The notes below the pieces were generated by a model. That model was not told the origin of the DNA, did no database searches, and was given only the letters and a program-made list of their open reading frames with translations. Positions 9,037 to 17,021 of a stretch of 64,000 bases of DNA are shown in pieces. The position numbers were made by a program, and so were the translations under genes. Position 1 is the stretch's first letter; each line of letters begins with the position of its first letter. The stretch comes from Sulfuriroseicoccus oceanibius (GTDB taxonomy: Bacteria > Verrucomicrobiota > Verrucomicrobiia > Verrucomicrobiales > SLCJ01), in assembly GCF_010681825.2 (NCBI RefSeq), contig NZ_CP066776.1, positions 62,001 to 126,000 of the forward strand, written 5' to 3'.

Positions 9037-9252
9037 TCTAAGATTGAGCCAAGCCCCCTTCCGACCACTCACCACCATTCCGACCACTCGCCACCTTCCC
9101 ATCCACGCAGCACCTACCCGTCCAGACGCGGCATCCCTGCACCAAAGGTGCATTTCATACCAGCCCGGGACACAGTCCCGGGATACCGCATCCAGCCAGC
9201 ACAGCGTCCTGATGGGACGCCTCATCGTAAACCACCACCAGCGGCCTCTGAT

Positions 9253-9340
9253 CGCCTCATCGCCTCATCGCCTCATCGCCTCATCGCCTCATCGCCTCAT
9301 CGCCTCATCGCCTCATCGCCTCATCGCCTCATCGCCTCAT
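9253..9340 (+). repeat. Tandem repeat, 11 perfect copies of CGCCTCAT
   Basis: Eighty-eight bases made of eleven exact 8-bp units. As 8 is not a multiple of 3, any frame through it gives an 8-residue repeat (LIASSPHR), which is an artefact and not a protein. The perfection suggests recent expansion or active slippage. Confidence 0.95.
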
Positions 9341-9425
9341 CGCGAAGCGATCGCTTACCGGCTAGCCGGAGGTTTCAACCTCCGGTTCCAGCCCATCAAA
9401 TCACCTCGTCCCGCAGGGACGGCTT
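9341..9425 (+). repeat. Dispersed triple-hairpin repeat, family A
   Basis: Three small palindromes in a row: CGCGAAGCG, then CCGGAGG-TTTCAA-CCTCCGG (near 9366-9385), then CGTCCC-GCA-GGGACG (near 9407-9421). Thirty-three bases (9354-9386) are identical to 15411-15443, and the third hairpin recurs at 15462-15480. Confidence 0.8.
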
Positions 9426-9535
9426 ATCTCAGTCGGATAACTGAAACTAGAGAAAGCCCACCGACACCAGACCGAGCAGCGTAAAGGTCGCCATCGTCGT
9501 CGGCCCTTCGCGTGAAATCCCAATCGGACACCAAC

Positions 9536-10594
9536 CTACCCCTCAGCGGATCCGGATCCAACCGCTGCGCGGCGCATGCGGTCCATCAACGCAATCCCCA
9601 GACCATGCGTCGGCACAGCTTCCGCGATGATCTCGTCCACGTCCATGCCGTCGAGCTTGCGCAACAAATGGTAGAAGCGTACCGCAGCCTCAGGCAACTT
9701 GCCCGCACCTGGGCTGAGGATTTCAATCACCTCCCAGTCCGCCGCGTCCATCATCTTCGACTTTTTGCCACCGTCGAGAGTGAGCAACGCATAACGCTTA
9801 CCCTCCTCTGGTGTGAAGTCCGCCGGATCTTCGATCAGGCGCAATGGCGTACGTGGTGCGTAGTGGGCATCGAGCTGCCCCGGCGCCTCGACCTTGATTT
9901 GCTCGGCGCTGCGGTTCTTGCCCGGCAACTTGCAGCGACCAATCGGCTTGAGCATTTCAATCGTGACCGGTCCGGGACGCAAAATGTGGAAGTTCGGCTT
10001 GGTCGCGTTTGGCACGTGCTCGATCTTGATAATGGTCGACTCCACGCCCTCCTTGCTGGCGCCTCCGTCGATGATCAATGGAATACGTCCACCGAGTTCC
10101 TCTTCCACCGCAGCCGCTGAGGTCGGGCTGATCCGGCCGAAGCGGTTGGCGCTCGGAGCCGCAAGCGGGCCACCAAATGCCTTGAGCACCGCACGAAAAA
10201 CGGGGTCAGCCGGCATCCGCACCGCCACGGTTGGCAACCCGGACGTCACCGAGTCGGGCACCGCATCGGTCTTGGGAAGCACGATGGTCAATGCACCAGG
10301 CCAGAATTCCTGCCGTAACTGCTTGAGCACGTCTTCGATCTCTTCCGGCACGTCCGCCACCTGACGCAGCTGGTCACGGTTGGCAATATGCACGATCAGC
10401 GGGTCATGCGCCGGCCGCCCCTTGGCTTCGAACACACGCGCCACCGCTTCAGGGTTGAGGGCGTCGGCAGCCAAGCCGTACACCGTTTCCGCCGGAAGTG
10501 CCACCGGCTGGCCGGATCTGAGGACGTCCGCTGCCTTTTCTCCCACCGCGCGCAAATCGCCGGTCGAGTCCGCATAAATGGTTTCGGTGTGCAT
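9536..10594 (-). CDS. tsaC: L-threonylcarbamoyladenylate synthase, Sua5 type
   Basis: Makes threonylcarbamoyl-AMP from Thr, bicarbonate and ATP, the first step of tRNA t6A37 formation. The 352-residue product has the YrdC domain (PAETVYGLAADA, KGRPAHDPLIVH, FWPGALTIVL, VAVRMPADP, APSANRFGRISPT, LRPGPVT) in the first ~230 residues. After a linker comes the C-terminal Sua5 domain beginning around APGQLDAHYAPRTPL, so this is the long Sua5 form and not the short TsaC. The ATG at 10594 (MHTETIYADS) is chosen; the longer frame adds 22 residues overlapping the divergent aroK promoter region. The partner TsaD is at 54591-55652. TsaB and TsaE are not in the window. Confidence 0.95.
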   Translation of the reverse strand: MHTETIYADSTGDLRAVGEKAADVLRSGQPVALPAETVYGLAADALNPEAVARVFEAKGRPAHDPLIVHIANRDQLRQVADVPEEIEDVLKQLRQEFWPGALTIVLPKTDAVPDSVTSGLPTVAVRMPADPVFRAVLKAFGGPLAAPSANRFGRISPTSAAAVEEELGGRIPLIIDGGASKEGVESTIIKIEHVPNATKPNFHILRPGPVTIEMLKPIGRCKLPGKNRSAEQIKVEAPGQLDAHYAPRTPLRLIEDPADFTPEEGKRYALLTLDGGKKSKMMDAADWEVIEILSPGAGKLPEAAVRFYHLLRKLDGMDVDEIIAEAVPTHGLGIALMDRMRRAAVGSGSAEG

Positions 10595-10684
10595 GGTATG
10601 ATTCGGGTGATCGATCGTCCGCAAGCAAGATTGGCGGGTAAATCGGTTGAGCCTCACCATTATTCGCGATTACCATGCATTGCA

Positions 10685-11341
10685 ATGCCGACCGTGCCCC
10701 CCTCGACTGACGACTCCACTGCCTCCGCCCCTGACGGATCCGGTGACACTGTTGCGTCGCCACGCCCGCTCAACATTGTGCTTGTCGGGTTCATGGCGAC
10801 CGGAAAGACAACCATTGGCCGCATTCTCTCCAAAAAGCTCGGCTTTCAGTTTGTGGATTGCGACCACGAAATTGAGAAGCAACAGGGGATGAAGATCACC
10901 GAAATCTTCAAGACCCAGGGCGAAGAGGCTTTCCGCCAAATGGAGACCGACTTCCTTCAGTCGCTCGCATCGCAGTCCAAACTGATCATTTCCACCGGCG
11001 GCGGTGTCGTCGGCCGCCAGCCCAACCGGGAAATCCTACCGACCCTCGGCTACGTCGTCTGGCTCCACACCAAAAAGCAGGTCATCTTCGACCGAGTGAT
11101 GAGCAATTCCAACCGCCCGCTGGTCCAAACCGAAGACCCAATGGGTACCATCAAGGCCCTGCTCAAAGTGCGCAAACCGCTCTACAAAGAGGTCGCCGAC
11201 ATCCAGATCAAAACCCACAAACTCACCTTCGACGAAACCGCCGAAGGCATCATCGATACCGCTTGCTACTTCTTCTCGAAGCAACAAGCCGAGTGCAACC
11301 CAATCTGCGAAGTCTCGCAGGGCGGAGGCAAGGGGGAGTAG
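10685..11341 (+). CDS. aroK: Shikimate kinase
   Basis: Phosphorylates shikimate at O3 in the chorismate pathway. The 218-residue product has a Walker A loop GFMATGKT (residues 35-42), the shikimate-binding DCDHEIE, the STGGGVV turn, and the adenine/lid region NRPLV followed by RKPLYKEVAD. Compared with the ~170-residue E. coli enzymes it has a 28-residue low-complexity N-terminal lead and a C-terminal tail with a few Cys. The ATG at 10685 is the first that fits; the open frame upstream runs into the divergent tsaC gene. It is followed 7 bases later by a small membrane-protein gene, probably co-transcribed. Confidence 0.93.
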   Translation: MPTVPPSTDDSTASAPDGSGDTVASPRPLNIVLVGFMATGKTTIGRILSKKLGFQFVDCDHEIEKQQGMKITEIFKTQGEEAFRQMETDFLQSLASQSKLIISTGGGVVGRQPNREILPTLGYVVWLHTKKQVIFDRVMSNSNRPLVQTEDPMGTIKALLKVRKPLYKEVADIQIKTHKLTFDETAEGIIDTACYFFSKQQAECNPICEVSQGGGKGE

Positions 11342-11348
11342 TGAGTCA

Positions 11349-11714
11349 ATGAATCCTCTTCTCATAGCCCTCTTTGCCCTGACCATAGTCTGCTTACTCC
11401 TGGGAGCTGCAGTCGTCATTGCAGCCTGGCAACCGACAAACAAAAGAACGAGCGTCGCTTCAGCTCTAGCTTTACTCAGTGGGCTCACACCCGGCGCGAG
11501 CTTGGGCATTTTACAACTGCTCCACTCCGAGGTTTTACTCCTTACGTCTTGGCTCCTTCCGCCAGTGCTTTGGCTGGCCGCTGCGATCATATTCCTCCGC
11601 CAGCAGCCCCCGCATAAAAAGCCCATCGCCGCTGGCCTTTGTTTCGCCGGTATGATCACAACGGTCATTTGGAGCACCACCTTCTACAAAGTGCTGATGT
11701 TAGCTGGCGCATAA
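11349..11714 (+). CDS. Small integral membrane protein, unknown function
   Basis: 121 residues with four hydrophobic stretches (about 3-27, 37-56, 63-84 and 94-117) and short charged loops, so probably a four-helix inner-membrane protein. It begins 7 bases after the aroK stop with purines (GGGGGAG) upstream, which argues for translation in the same operon. Family not recognised. It might be mistaken for a frame shadow, but there is no competing gene on either strand here. Confidence 0.6.
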   Translation: MNPLLIALFALTIVCLLLGAAVVIAAWQPTNKRTSVASALALLSGLTPGASLGILQLLHSEVLLLTSWLLPPVLWLAAAIIFLRQQPPHKKPIAAGLCFAGMITTVIWSTTFYKVLMLAGA

Positions 11715-11738
11715 TACTCCGCGAAGCTTACCCTCCCC

Positions 11739-11758
11739 ATAGGTCGGATAAGACCTAT
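11739..11758. repeat. Family D hairpin (ATAGGTC / GACCTAT)
   Basis: ATAGGTC and GACCTAT arms around a short loop. The family recurs at 23931-23961, 44253-44287, 48951-48980 and 56764-56789, always between genes. Confidence 0.65.
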
Positions 11759-11840
11759 TTCCAGCCTCCTTCGCCCGCCGCTCCCACAATTCCCGAATCC
11801 GCCCTGAGGTTTCAGACGCATTGCTTATGCACCAGCCCGC

Positions 11841-13379
11841 ATGAGCAAAACACTTCACGTCAACCTCCACCGACTCGCCGTCGCCACCAACATCGGCCTG
11901 GTCGTTATGCTTGGCGTGGCCATCTTGCTGGGCATCACAGTTTCAGGCTATTTCCACATCCTGACAGTTGTCCTGCTCTTGCTCAACGCGCTCAACTTCT
12001 ATTACCGGCGCGTCCAACAAGACCACACCATCCTGCGCAACTTCGGGATCCTCGGCCAATCGCGCTACCTCATCGAGAGCCTCGGCCCCGAGCTACGGCA
12101 ATATCTCATCGCCAACGACACCGAAGAGCGTCCATTCAACCGCAACGAAAGGGCTCAGGTGTACAGCAAAGCAAAGAACCTCGACTCCACCGCATCGTTC
12201 GGATCGTTGCTCAATTTCGACAACTCGGAGATCAAGATCCGCCACTCCATGTTCCCCTCGTCGCTCGACGGCCTCACTCCCTTCAGCGTGACCTTCGGCG
12301 AGGCGCGAGGCGTGGCGCATCCGTACACCATCCGCAAACCGATCATGATCAGCGCGATGAGTTACGGTGCCCTTGGCTGCAATGCAGTGCGAGCATTGGC
12401 CCGCGGCGCCCACATGGCAGGCATCCCGATGAACACAGGCGAAGGCGGTTTTCCCAAATACCACCTGATGGAAGAAGCCGACCTCATCTTCCAGCTCGGC
12501 ACCGCCAAATACGGTGCCCGCCGTGACGACGGCACGCTCGATCCAGCGAAACTCAAAGCCATCGCCGCCGAGCCGCAGGTCAAAATGATTGAGATCAAGT
12601 TCTCCCAGGGCGCCAAGCCCGGCAAAGGCGGACTCCTCCCGAAAGAAAAGATCACCGCAGAAATCGCCGAACTGCGCGGCATTCCCCGCGACCGCGATGC
12701 CATCTCCCCACGCCACCACGCCGAATGCACGGACATCCCCAGCACCGTCGCATTTATCGGGTACATCCAAAGCCTCGTCGACATCCCCGTCGGCATCAAA
12801 CTCTGCATCGGCAGCATCGTCGAGTTCCGCCAACTCGTGCTCGAAATGAAACAGCAAAACACCGTGCCAGACTGGATCACCATCGACGGATCAGAAGGCG
12901 GCACCGGTGCGGCTCCCCGCGCATTCATGGACCGCGTCGGCGTGCCCCTCTACCCCGCCCTCCATCAAGTGCACCGCATTCTCACCGAAGAACGCCTGCG
13001 CGACCGCACCCGCCTCATCGCCAGCGGCAAGCTCGTCGTACCCAGCCGCCAGTTCATCGCCTTCACCCTCGGAGCCGACGCCATCTTCACTGCTCGCGGC
13101 TTCCTGCTCGCCCTCGGCTGCATCCAGGCATTGCAGTGCAGCAGCAACACCTGCCCAACCGGCATCACAACCCACGCCCCCAACCTCCAACACGGCATCG
13201 TCCCAGCCGCCAAGGCACCGCGCATCCAAAACTACGTCGATAACACCGTCCACGACTTGGAAGAACTGCTCGCCGCATCCGGCAAGACCTGCCTCAGCCA
13301 ACTCTCGATCAACGACCTCTACATCCCATCCGACGCGTCCATTGCCCCCTTTCTCGATCAAACCGCCACCTCCCGGTAA
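11841..13379 (+). CDS. Membrane-anchored FMN-binding glutamate synthase family protein
   Basis: 512 residues. Two N-terminal hydrophobic helices (about 14-35 and 38-56) are followed by a glutamate-synthase-type FMN barrel. The barrel shows ISAMSYGALG, NTGEGGFPKYH, EIKFSQGAKPGKGG, the TIDGSEGGTGAAP flavin loop and the Cys-bearing QCSSNTCPTGI region that in GltB contributes to the [3Fe-4S] site. It lacks the glutamine amidotransferase and GXGXG domains of full-length GltB, so it is the stand-alone 'FMN-binding glutamate synthase family' form. The ammonia donor, electron donor and product are unknown. It lies alone between repeats and queG. Family firm, reaction uncertain. Confidence 0.85.
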   Translation: MSKTLHVNLHRLAVATNIGLVVMLGVAILLGITVSGYFHILTVVLLLLNALNFYYRRVQQDHTILRNFGILGQSRYLIESLGPELRQYLIANDTEERPFNRNERAQVYSKAKNLDSTASFGSLLNFDNSEIKIRHSMFPSSLDGLTPFSVTFGEARGVAHPYTIRKPIMISAMSYGALGCNAVRALARGAHMAGIPMNTGEGGFPKYHLMEEADLIFQLGTAKYGARRDDGTLDPAKLKAIAAEPQVKMIEIKFSQGAKPGKGGLLPKEKITAEIAELRGIPRDRDAISPRHHAECTDIPSTVAFIGYIQSLVDIPVGIKLCIGSIVEFRQLVLEMKQQNTVPDWITIDGSEGGTGAAPRAFMDRVGVPLYPALHQVHRILTEERLRDRTRLIASGKLVVPSRQFIAFTLGADAIFTARGFLLALGCIQALQCSSNTCPTGITTHAPNLQHGIVPAAKAPRIQNYVDNTVHDLEELLAASGKTCLSQLSINDLYIPSDASIAPFLDQTATSR

Positions 13380-13466
13380 ACGCCGCGCCCCATGGATCCG
13401 AATCCGCCTTGATGACTCGCCACAATGGCCGCACTGTGCGCCTCCTGCCCCATTCCTCGACCTACC

Positions 13467-14552
13467 ATGCCCTCACCTCCAGCAGATCCTCCGAACCACG
13501 ACACCCCGGACGGCCCCGCTCTTGCCGCCCAGGTGAAAGCGATTGCTGAAGAGTTGGGGTTTGACGACTGCCGTATCGCACCGGCCATCGAGGCACCGCA
13601 CGCCGACCGCTTCCGCGAGTGGGTGGAAGCCAAGACCTACGGCGATATGGAATGGCTGTCACGCAATGTGGAGCGGCGCACCGACCCACGCATCGTCCAA
13701 CCCGGTGCCAAAGCGGTCATCGTGCTGGCTCTCAATTACTACCCGGGGGATCCCGAGCCGATCCGTGACGACGGCCAGCCCCGCGGCCGCATCGCCCGCT
13801 ATTCGTGGAACAACGACTACCACGACCTCATCGTCAAAAAGCTCAAGATCTTCAACGAAAAGCTTGAGGCCCTCGGTGGCATCCAACGCTACTACACAGA
13901 CACCGGCCCCGTCCTCGAACGCGACTTCGCCAGCGAAGCCGGCATGGGGTGGAATGGCAAATCCACCGTCCAAATCCACCGCAAACTCGGCACGTGGTTC
14001 TTCCTCGCCGAGCTCATCACCACGCTCGACCTCCCGGCCGACGAGCGCTCCCCCAACTACTGCGGCAGTTGCACCCGCTGCATGGACAACTGCCCGACCA
14101 ACGCCATCACAGCGCCCAACAAAATGGACGCGCTGCGTTGTATCTCGTACCTCACCATCGAGCACAAAGGCTCCATCCCCGAAGAGCTGCGACCAATGAT
14201 GGGCGACCGCATCTACGGCTGCGACCGCTGCCTCGAAGTCTGCCCGTGGAACAAGTTCGCCAAGATGTCGCGCGATGCCTTCTTCCACGCCCGCAAGGAG
14301 ATCTTCGACCTCAGCCTGCGCGACATGCTTGCCCTGGATGACGAGCAGTTCCGCACCATCTTCAGCAAATCCCCGATCAAGCGGACCAAACACCCGAAGT
14401 TTCTGCGCAACGTCTGCGTCGCCGTCGGCAACGTCGGCACCTCGGATGACATCCCCGCCCTCAAAGCCGCCATCGAGCGCTTCAACGACCCGCTGATCAA
14501 CGAACACGCGGAGTGGGCGATTGAGCAGATCCAGCAGCGAGAAAAGCAGTGA
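13467..14552 (+). CDS. queG: Epoxyqueuosine reductase
   Basis: Cobalamin- and Fe-S-dependent enzyme that reduces epoxyqueuosine to queuosine in tRNA. The 361-residue product has the family N-terminal region (ALNYYPGD, YSWNNDYHDLI, DTGPVLERDFA, GWNGKST). Two [4Fe-4S] motifs follow, CGSCTRCMDNCP from residue 199 and CDRCLEVCP from residue 252. A C-terminal HEAT-like repeat region (NVGTSDDIPALKAAIERFND) completes it. The ATG at 13467 gives the expected start about 35 residues before the first conserved motif; an ATG at 13425 is also possible. It is followed ~150 bases later by a CYTH gene in the same direction. No other queuosine genes are in the window. Confidence 0.94.
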   Translation: MPSPPADPPNHDTPDGPALAAQVKAIAEELGFDDCRIAPAIEAPHADRFREWVEAKTYGDMEWLSRNVERRTDPRIVQPGAKAVIVLALNYYPGDPEPIRDDGQPRGRIARYSWNNDYHDLIVKKLKIFNEKLEALGGIQRYYTDTGPVLERDFASEAGMGWNGKSTVQIHRKLGTWFFLAELITTLDLPADERSPNYCGSCTRCMDNCPTNAITAPNKMDALRCISYLTIEHKGSIPEELRPMMGDRIYGCDRCLEVCPWNKFAKMSRDAFFHARKEIFDLSLRDMLALDDEQFRTIFSKSPIKRTKHPKFLRNVCVAVGNVGTSDDIPALKAAIERFNDPLINEHAEWAIEQIQQREKQ

Positions 14553-14703
14553 TCTCACCGCTGCGGCGAGCCGCTGGAACGCTGAGCTCCAGTTTGGCAT
14601 ACCGGCGAAATCCGGCGCAGCCGCTGGCTGCAACTTCAACTTTCTCAGTCCAAACTTCCGTCCATGCTTGCCCGATCGGTGTAAGATTGCTAATTCCCCC
14701 CAC

Positions 14704-15231
14704 ATGGGAATCGAAATCGAACGACGCTTTTTGGTGGATCAGGAGCTCGCCGACCAGTGGCGCACCTATCCCTCGCAAGCGGTGCTCCAAGGCTACATCG
14801 CCCGCGACGGCCTGGGATCGCAGGTGCGCGTTCGCATCGTCGATAACAAAGCCCGACTCACCGTCAAAGGCACACGTACCGGCTGCAGCCGCCCCGAGTA
14901 TGAGTTTGAAATCCCACTGCGCGAAGCCGAAGCCATGCTCGACGAACTCCACGTCGGGGATCTGATCGAAAAACGCCGCTACCGCGTCCCCTACGAGGGC
15001 TACATCTGGGAAGTCGACGAGTTCTACGGTGACAACACCGGACTCATCATCGCGGAAATCGAAATCCCATCGGCCGACACCCCCTTCGACAAACCCGCGT
15101 GGATCGGCCGCGAGATCACCGAGCTCGACCGTTACGGCAACGCCGCACTGTCCATACGACCAATCAACCGATGGTCACAGGAAGATCAACTCTCCGCCGT
15201 AGAACCAGCGGCCACAGATGGGCTCAGATAA
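14704..15231 (+). CDS. CYTH-domain triphosphate tunnel metalloenzyme
   Basis: 175 residues of the CYTH superfamily, whose bacterial members hydrolyse inorganic triphosphate or nucleoside triphosphates in a tunnel of charged strands. It begins MGIEIERRFLV, where the signature ExExK reads EIERR: Arg at residue 8 in place of Lys. Later strands show QVRVRIVDNKARLTVKG, EYEFEIPL, EKRRYRVPY, EVDEFYG and IAEIEI, in the family order. The ATG at 14704 is unambiguous because the motif starts at residue 4. The C-terminal ~15 residues run into a family-E repeat and may be a recent extension. The Lys-to-Arg change may be tolerated or may alter activity; not known. Confidence 0.85.
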   Translation: MGIEIERRFLVDQELADQWRTYPSQAVLQGYIARDGLGSQVRVRIVDNKARLTVKGTRTGCSRPEYEFEIPLREAEAMLDELHVGDLIEKRRYRVPYEGYIWEVDEFYGDNTGLIIAEIEIPSADTPFDKPAWIGREITELDRYGNAALSIRPINRWSQEDQLSAVEPAATDGLR

Positions 15232-15734
15232 GCACAGATGACCTTAACCTTACGACGGATCTCGCTGCGCTCCGATCAGGATTTGGATAAGGACACCAGG
15301 CATAGCCCCATCATTCCACCCACGCTCACAGACACGCTGCCGCTGAACACTGCCAGCTAAAAACCAGCAAACTCCACTGCGCCTCGATCCGCCCCGTCGC
15401 GCAGCGACGTCTTACCGGCTAGCCGGAGGTTTCAACCTCCGGTCCCACACCGAAAAATGGGCTCGTCCCGCAGGGACGGTTTACTCAGGTACACACTCCG
15501 ATAAACCGCACCTTCGGCGCGCGACCATCCGCATCCCCATCCTGCGGATGAATCCGCAGGCTAACCGGTAAACCATCGCTCCGCGATGCGCGGCGACCAC
15601 CAACTCGAGGCACATCGCAGCGATCCGATCAGGATTTAGATAACGATAAGGATAAAGACGCCGGCCCTCGTCTCATCCATCCCCGTCCGCAGACGCTCTG
15701 CGGCTGAAAACAGCCAGATGAACACTAGCAAACT
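15232..15734. other. Repeat-filled intergenic region, no gene
   Basis: 503 bases between two convergent genes. It contains a family-E copy near 15211-15240, a family-A element (15396-15480), an inverted repeat CCTGCGGAT / ATCCGCAGG near 15541-15561, and the phrase ACACTAGCAAACT near 15722 that recurs near 32828. No promoter, RNA or ORF is convincing. Confidence 0.65.
15396..15480 (+). repeat. Dispersed triple-hairpin repeat, family A
   Basis: GTCGCGCAGCGAC, then CCGGAGG-TTTCAA-CCTCCGG, then CGTCCC-GCA-GGGACG. Bases 15411-15443 are identical to 9354-9386. The spacing between the second and third hairpin differs by a few bases between the two copies. Confidence 0.8.
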
Positions 15735-17021
15735 CTACTGAGACAACACCATGAACAAGACGATCACGGCAAGGATCGCCAACACGACAAAGGTGATTTT
15801 CCACGGACTGAGCGGGTAATCGGCGGCACCGGTGCCGGTGTAGGCATTCACGATGGCCTGACGGTTCTTGCCGCGGAATCGGTACGACGCCAGCCACACC
15901 GGCAGGAGAATATGCTTAAATGTTTGGTCGCTGTAGCTCGGTTGGATCCGCAAATTGCGATAGGTGTCGCCCGGGACGTCACGGCCGCACATGCGTTCCA
16001 ACATAGCGTGCATCTGCTGGCGCCCTTGCACCGCCGCATCTTTCAGCGGCACTTGGTAATGCTCCACCTGCCACCCCGAGACGTAGCGGGTTTCATACCC
16101 GACCAGCTCATCGGTAGGAAATGGTTCCACTTGGTCGAGCAGCTTCGGGTCCGTGCCGCGCGACCCACGCACGGTGACGTCATCAAAGGCAGTGGATATT
16201 CGCCCCGATGCCGGACGCCAGCGGGTCTTGCGCACTTGGCGCGACTGGCGCTTTCCGTTGGCATCAGTGTAATACTCGGTCTCCCAGTAGTACGTGCCGG
16301 AATCGGCCGTCCACGGGCAGTCCGCCGCCGCATCGAATGTCCAATACGGCAGGTAGACGCGGTGGAAACGATCCATGAAATTGCGCCGCTTGAGGTCGCT
16401 CGGCGCAAACCAGCGTGACGCGAGAAACCCTTTGATCGTGTGGTACGCCTGTTCCTGGCTCACCTTCGCCGGCAGCACTGCCCACGGTTTGATCGGCGCG
16501 TCAATATCCTCGTAGTCGAGCAACTCGGGAGCGCCGCAGAAATCACAATGCTGCGCCACCATTTCCGATGACCGCACCAACACGGCGTGGCAACTCTTGC
16601 ACTGCACGCGGCGCGTGGTTTTGACCCATTCATCGGACGATCCATCCAACCGCCCGAGCTCGGCGAGCAAGTCGCGTTCCTCGATCTCATTGAGAGCGGG
16701 CAACGCATCGTCCCCCGCCTCCTCACGCGGAAAGTTCGTCCCGCAATACGGGCAGGTCAGCATCTGCTTGGAAGCGCTCCACTCCGCCTTGCCACCGCAT
16801 TTCGGGCAGGCATGGCGGTCGAGCGAGACCACCGCCACCCCACGCTTACCGGGAAGCGGTGGGGGCACGGCATGCGGCTCGACGGCGACGGGCGACTCGT
16901 CGGTCACCGAGTCGTCATCATTCGGCACGTCGCTTACCTCTGGGTTTTCACCTGCCACAACGGAATGGTTCCTTGGTATGGGGTCGGGGTTCCACTCCGG
17001 GCTATTCAGCCAGGAAGGCAT
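15735..17021 (-). CDS. Zinc-ribbon membrane protein, partner of SPFH gene
   Basis: 428 residues. A Pro/Asp-rich lead is followed by two zinc-ribbon-like units: CPKCGG...CPYCG near residues 72-95, and CKSC...CDFCG near 140-165. A conserved central region with many Trp and Tyr (YLPYWTFDAAADCPW, WRPASGR, FPTDELVGYE, HILLPVWLASY) follows, and one hydrophobic C-terminal helix (last ~25 residues) closes it. It is therefore probably a tail-anchored cytoplasmic protein. It resembles the uncharacterised zinc-ribbon TM proteins often named, misleadingly, as primosomal/helicase-related. Its start overlaps the SPFH gene 3' end by 20 bases, so the two are translationally linked and likely act together. 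Function unknown. Confidence 0.82.
   Translation of the reverse strand: MPSWLNSPEWNPDPIPRNHSVVAGENPEVSDVPNDDDSVTDESPVAVEPHAVPPPLPGKRGVAVVSLDRHACPKCGGKAEWSASKQMLTCPYCGTNFPREEAGDDALPALNEIEERDLLAELGRLDGSSDEWVKTTRRVQCKSCHAVLVRSSEMVAQHCDFCGAPELLDYEDIDAPIKPWAVLPAKVSQEQAYHTIKGFLASRWFAPSDLKRRNFMDRFHRVYLPYWTFDAAADCPWTADSGTYYWETEYYTDANGKRQSRQVRKTRWRPASGRISTAFDDVTVRGSRGTDPKLLDQVEPFPTDELVGYETRYVSGWQVEHYQVPLKDAAVQGRQQMHAMLERMCGRDVPGDTYRNLRIQPSYSDQTFKHILLPVWLASYRFRGKNRQAIVNAYTGTGAADYPLSPWKITFVVLAILAVIVLFMVLSQ

Larger units (their letters stand above)
8778..9535. other. Repeat-filled intergenic region, no gene
   Basis: 758 bases between the divergently read regions of murJ and sua5. I see no credible gene. 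It holds a family-G palindrome (8968-9036), a second related one with CCCGGGAC / GTCCCGGG arms near 9162-9183, an 11-copy 8-bp tandem repeat (9253-9340) and a family-A element (9341-9425). Confidence 0.7.

Noticed and set aside
9148-9484. Frames that give repeats of LIASSPHR
   Set aside because: An 8-bp perfect DNA tandem repeat yields the same 8-residue peptide in all three frames, so this is a DNA repeat and not a repeat protein.
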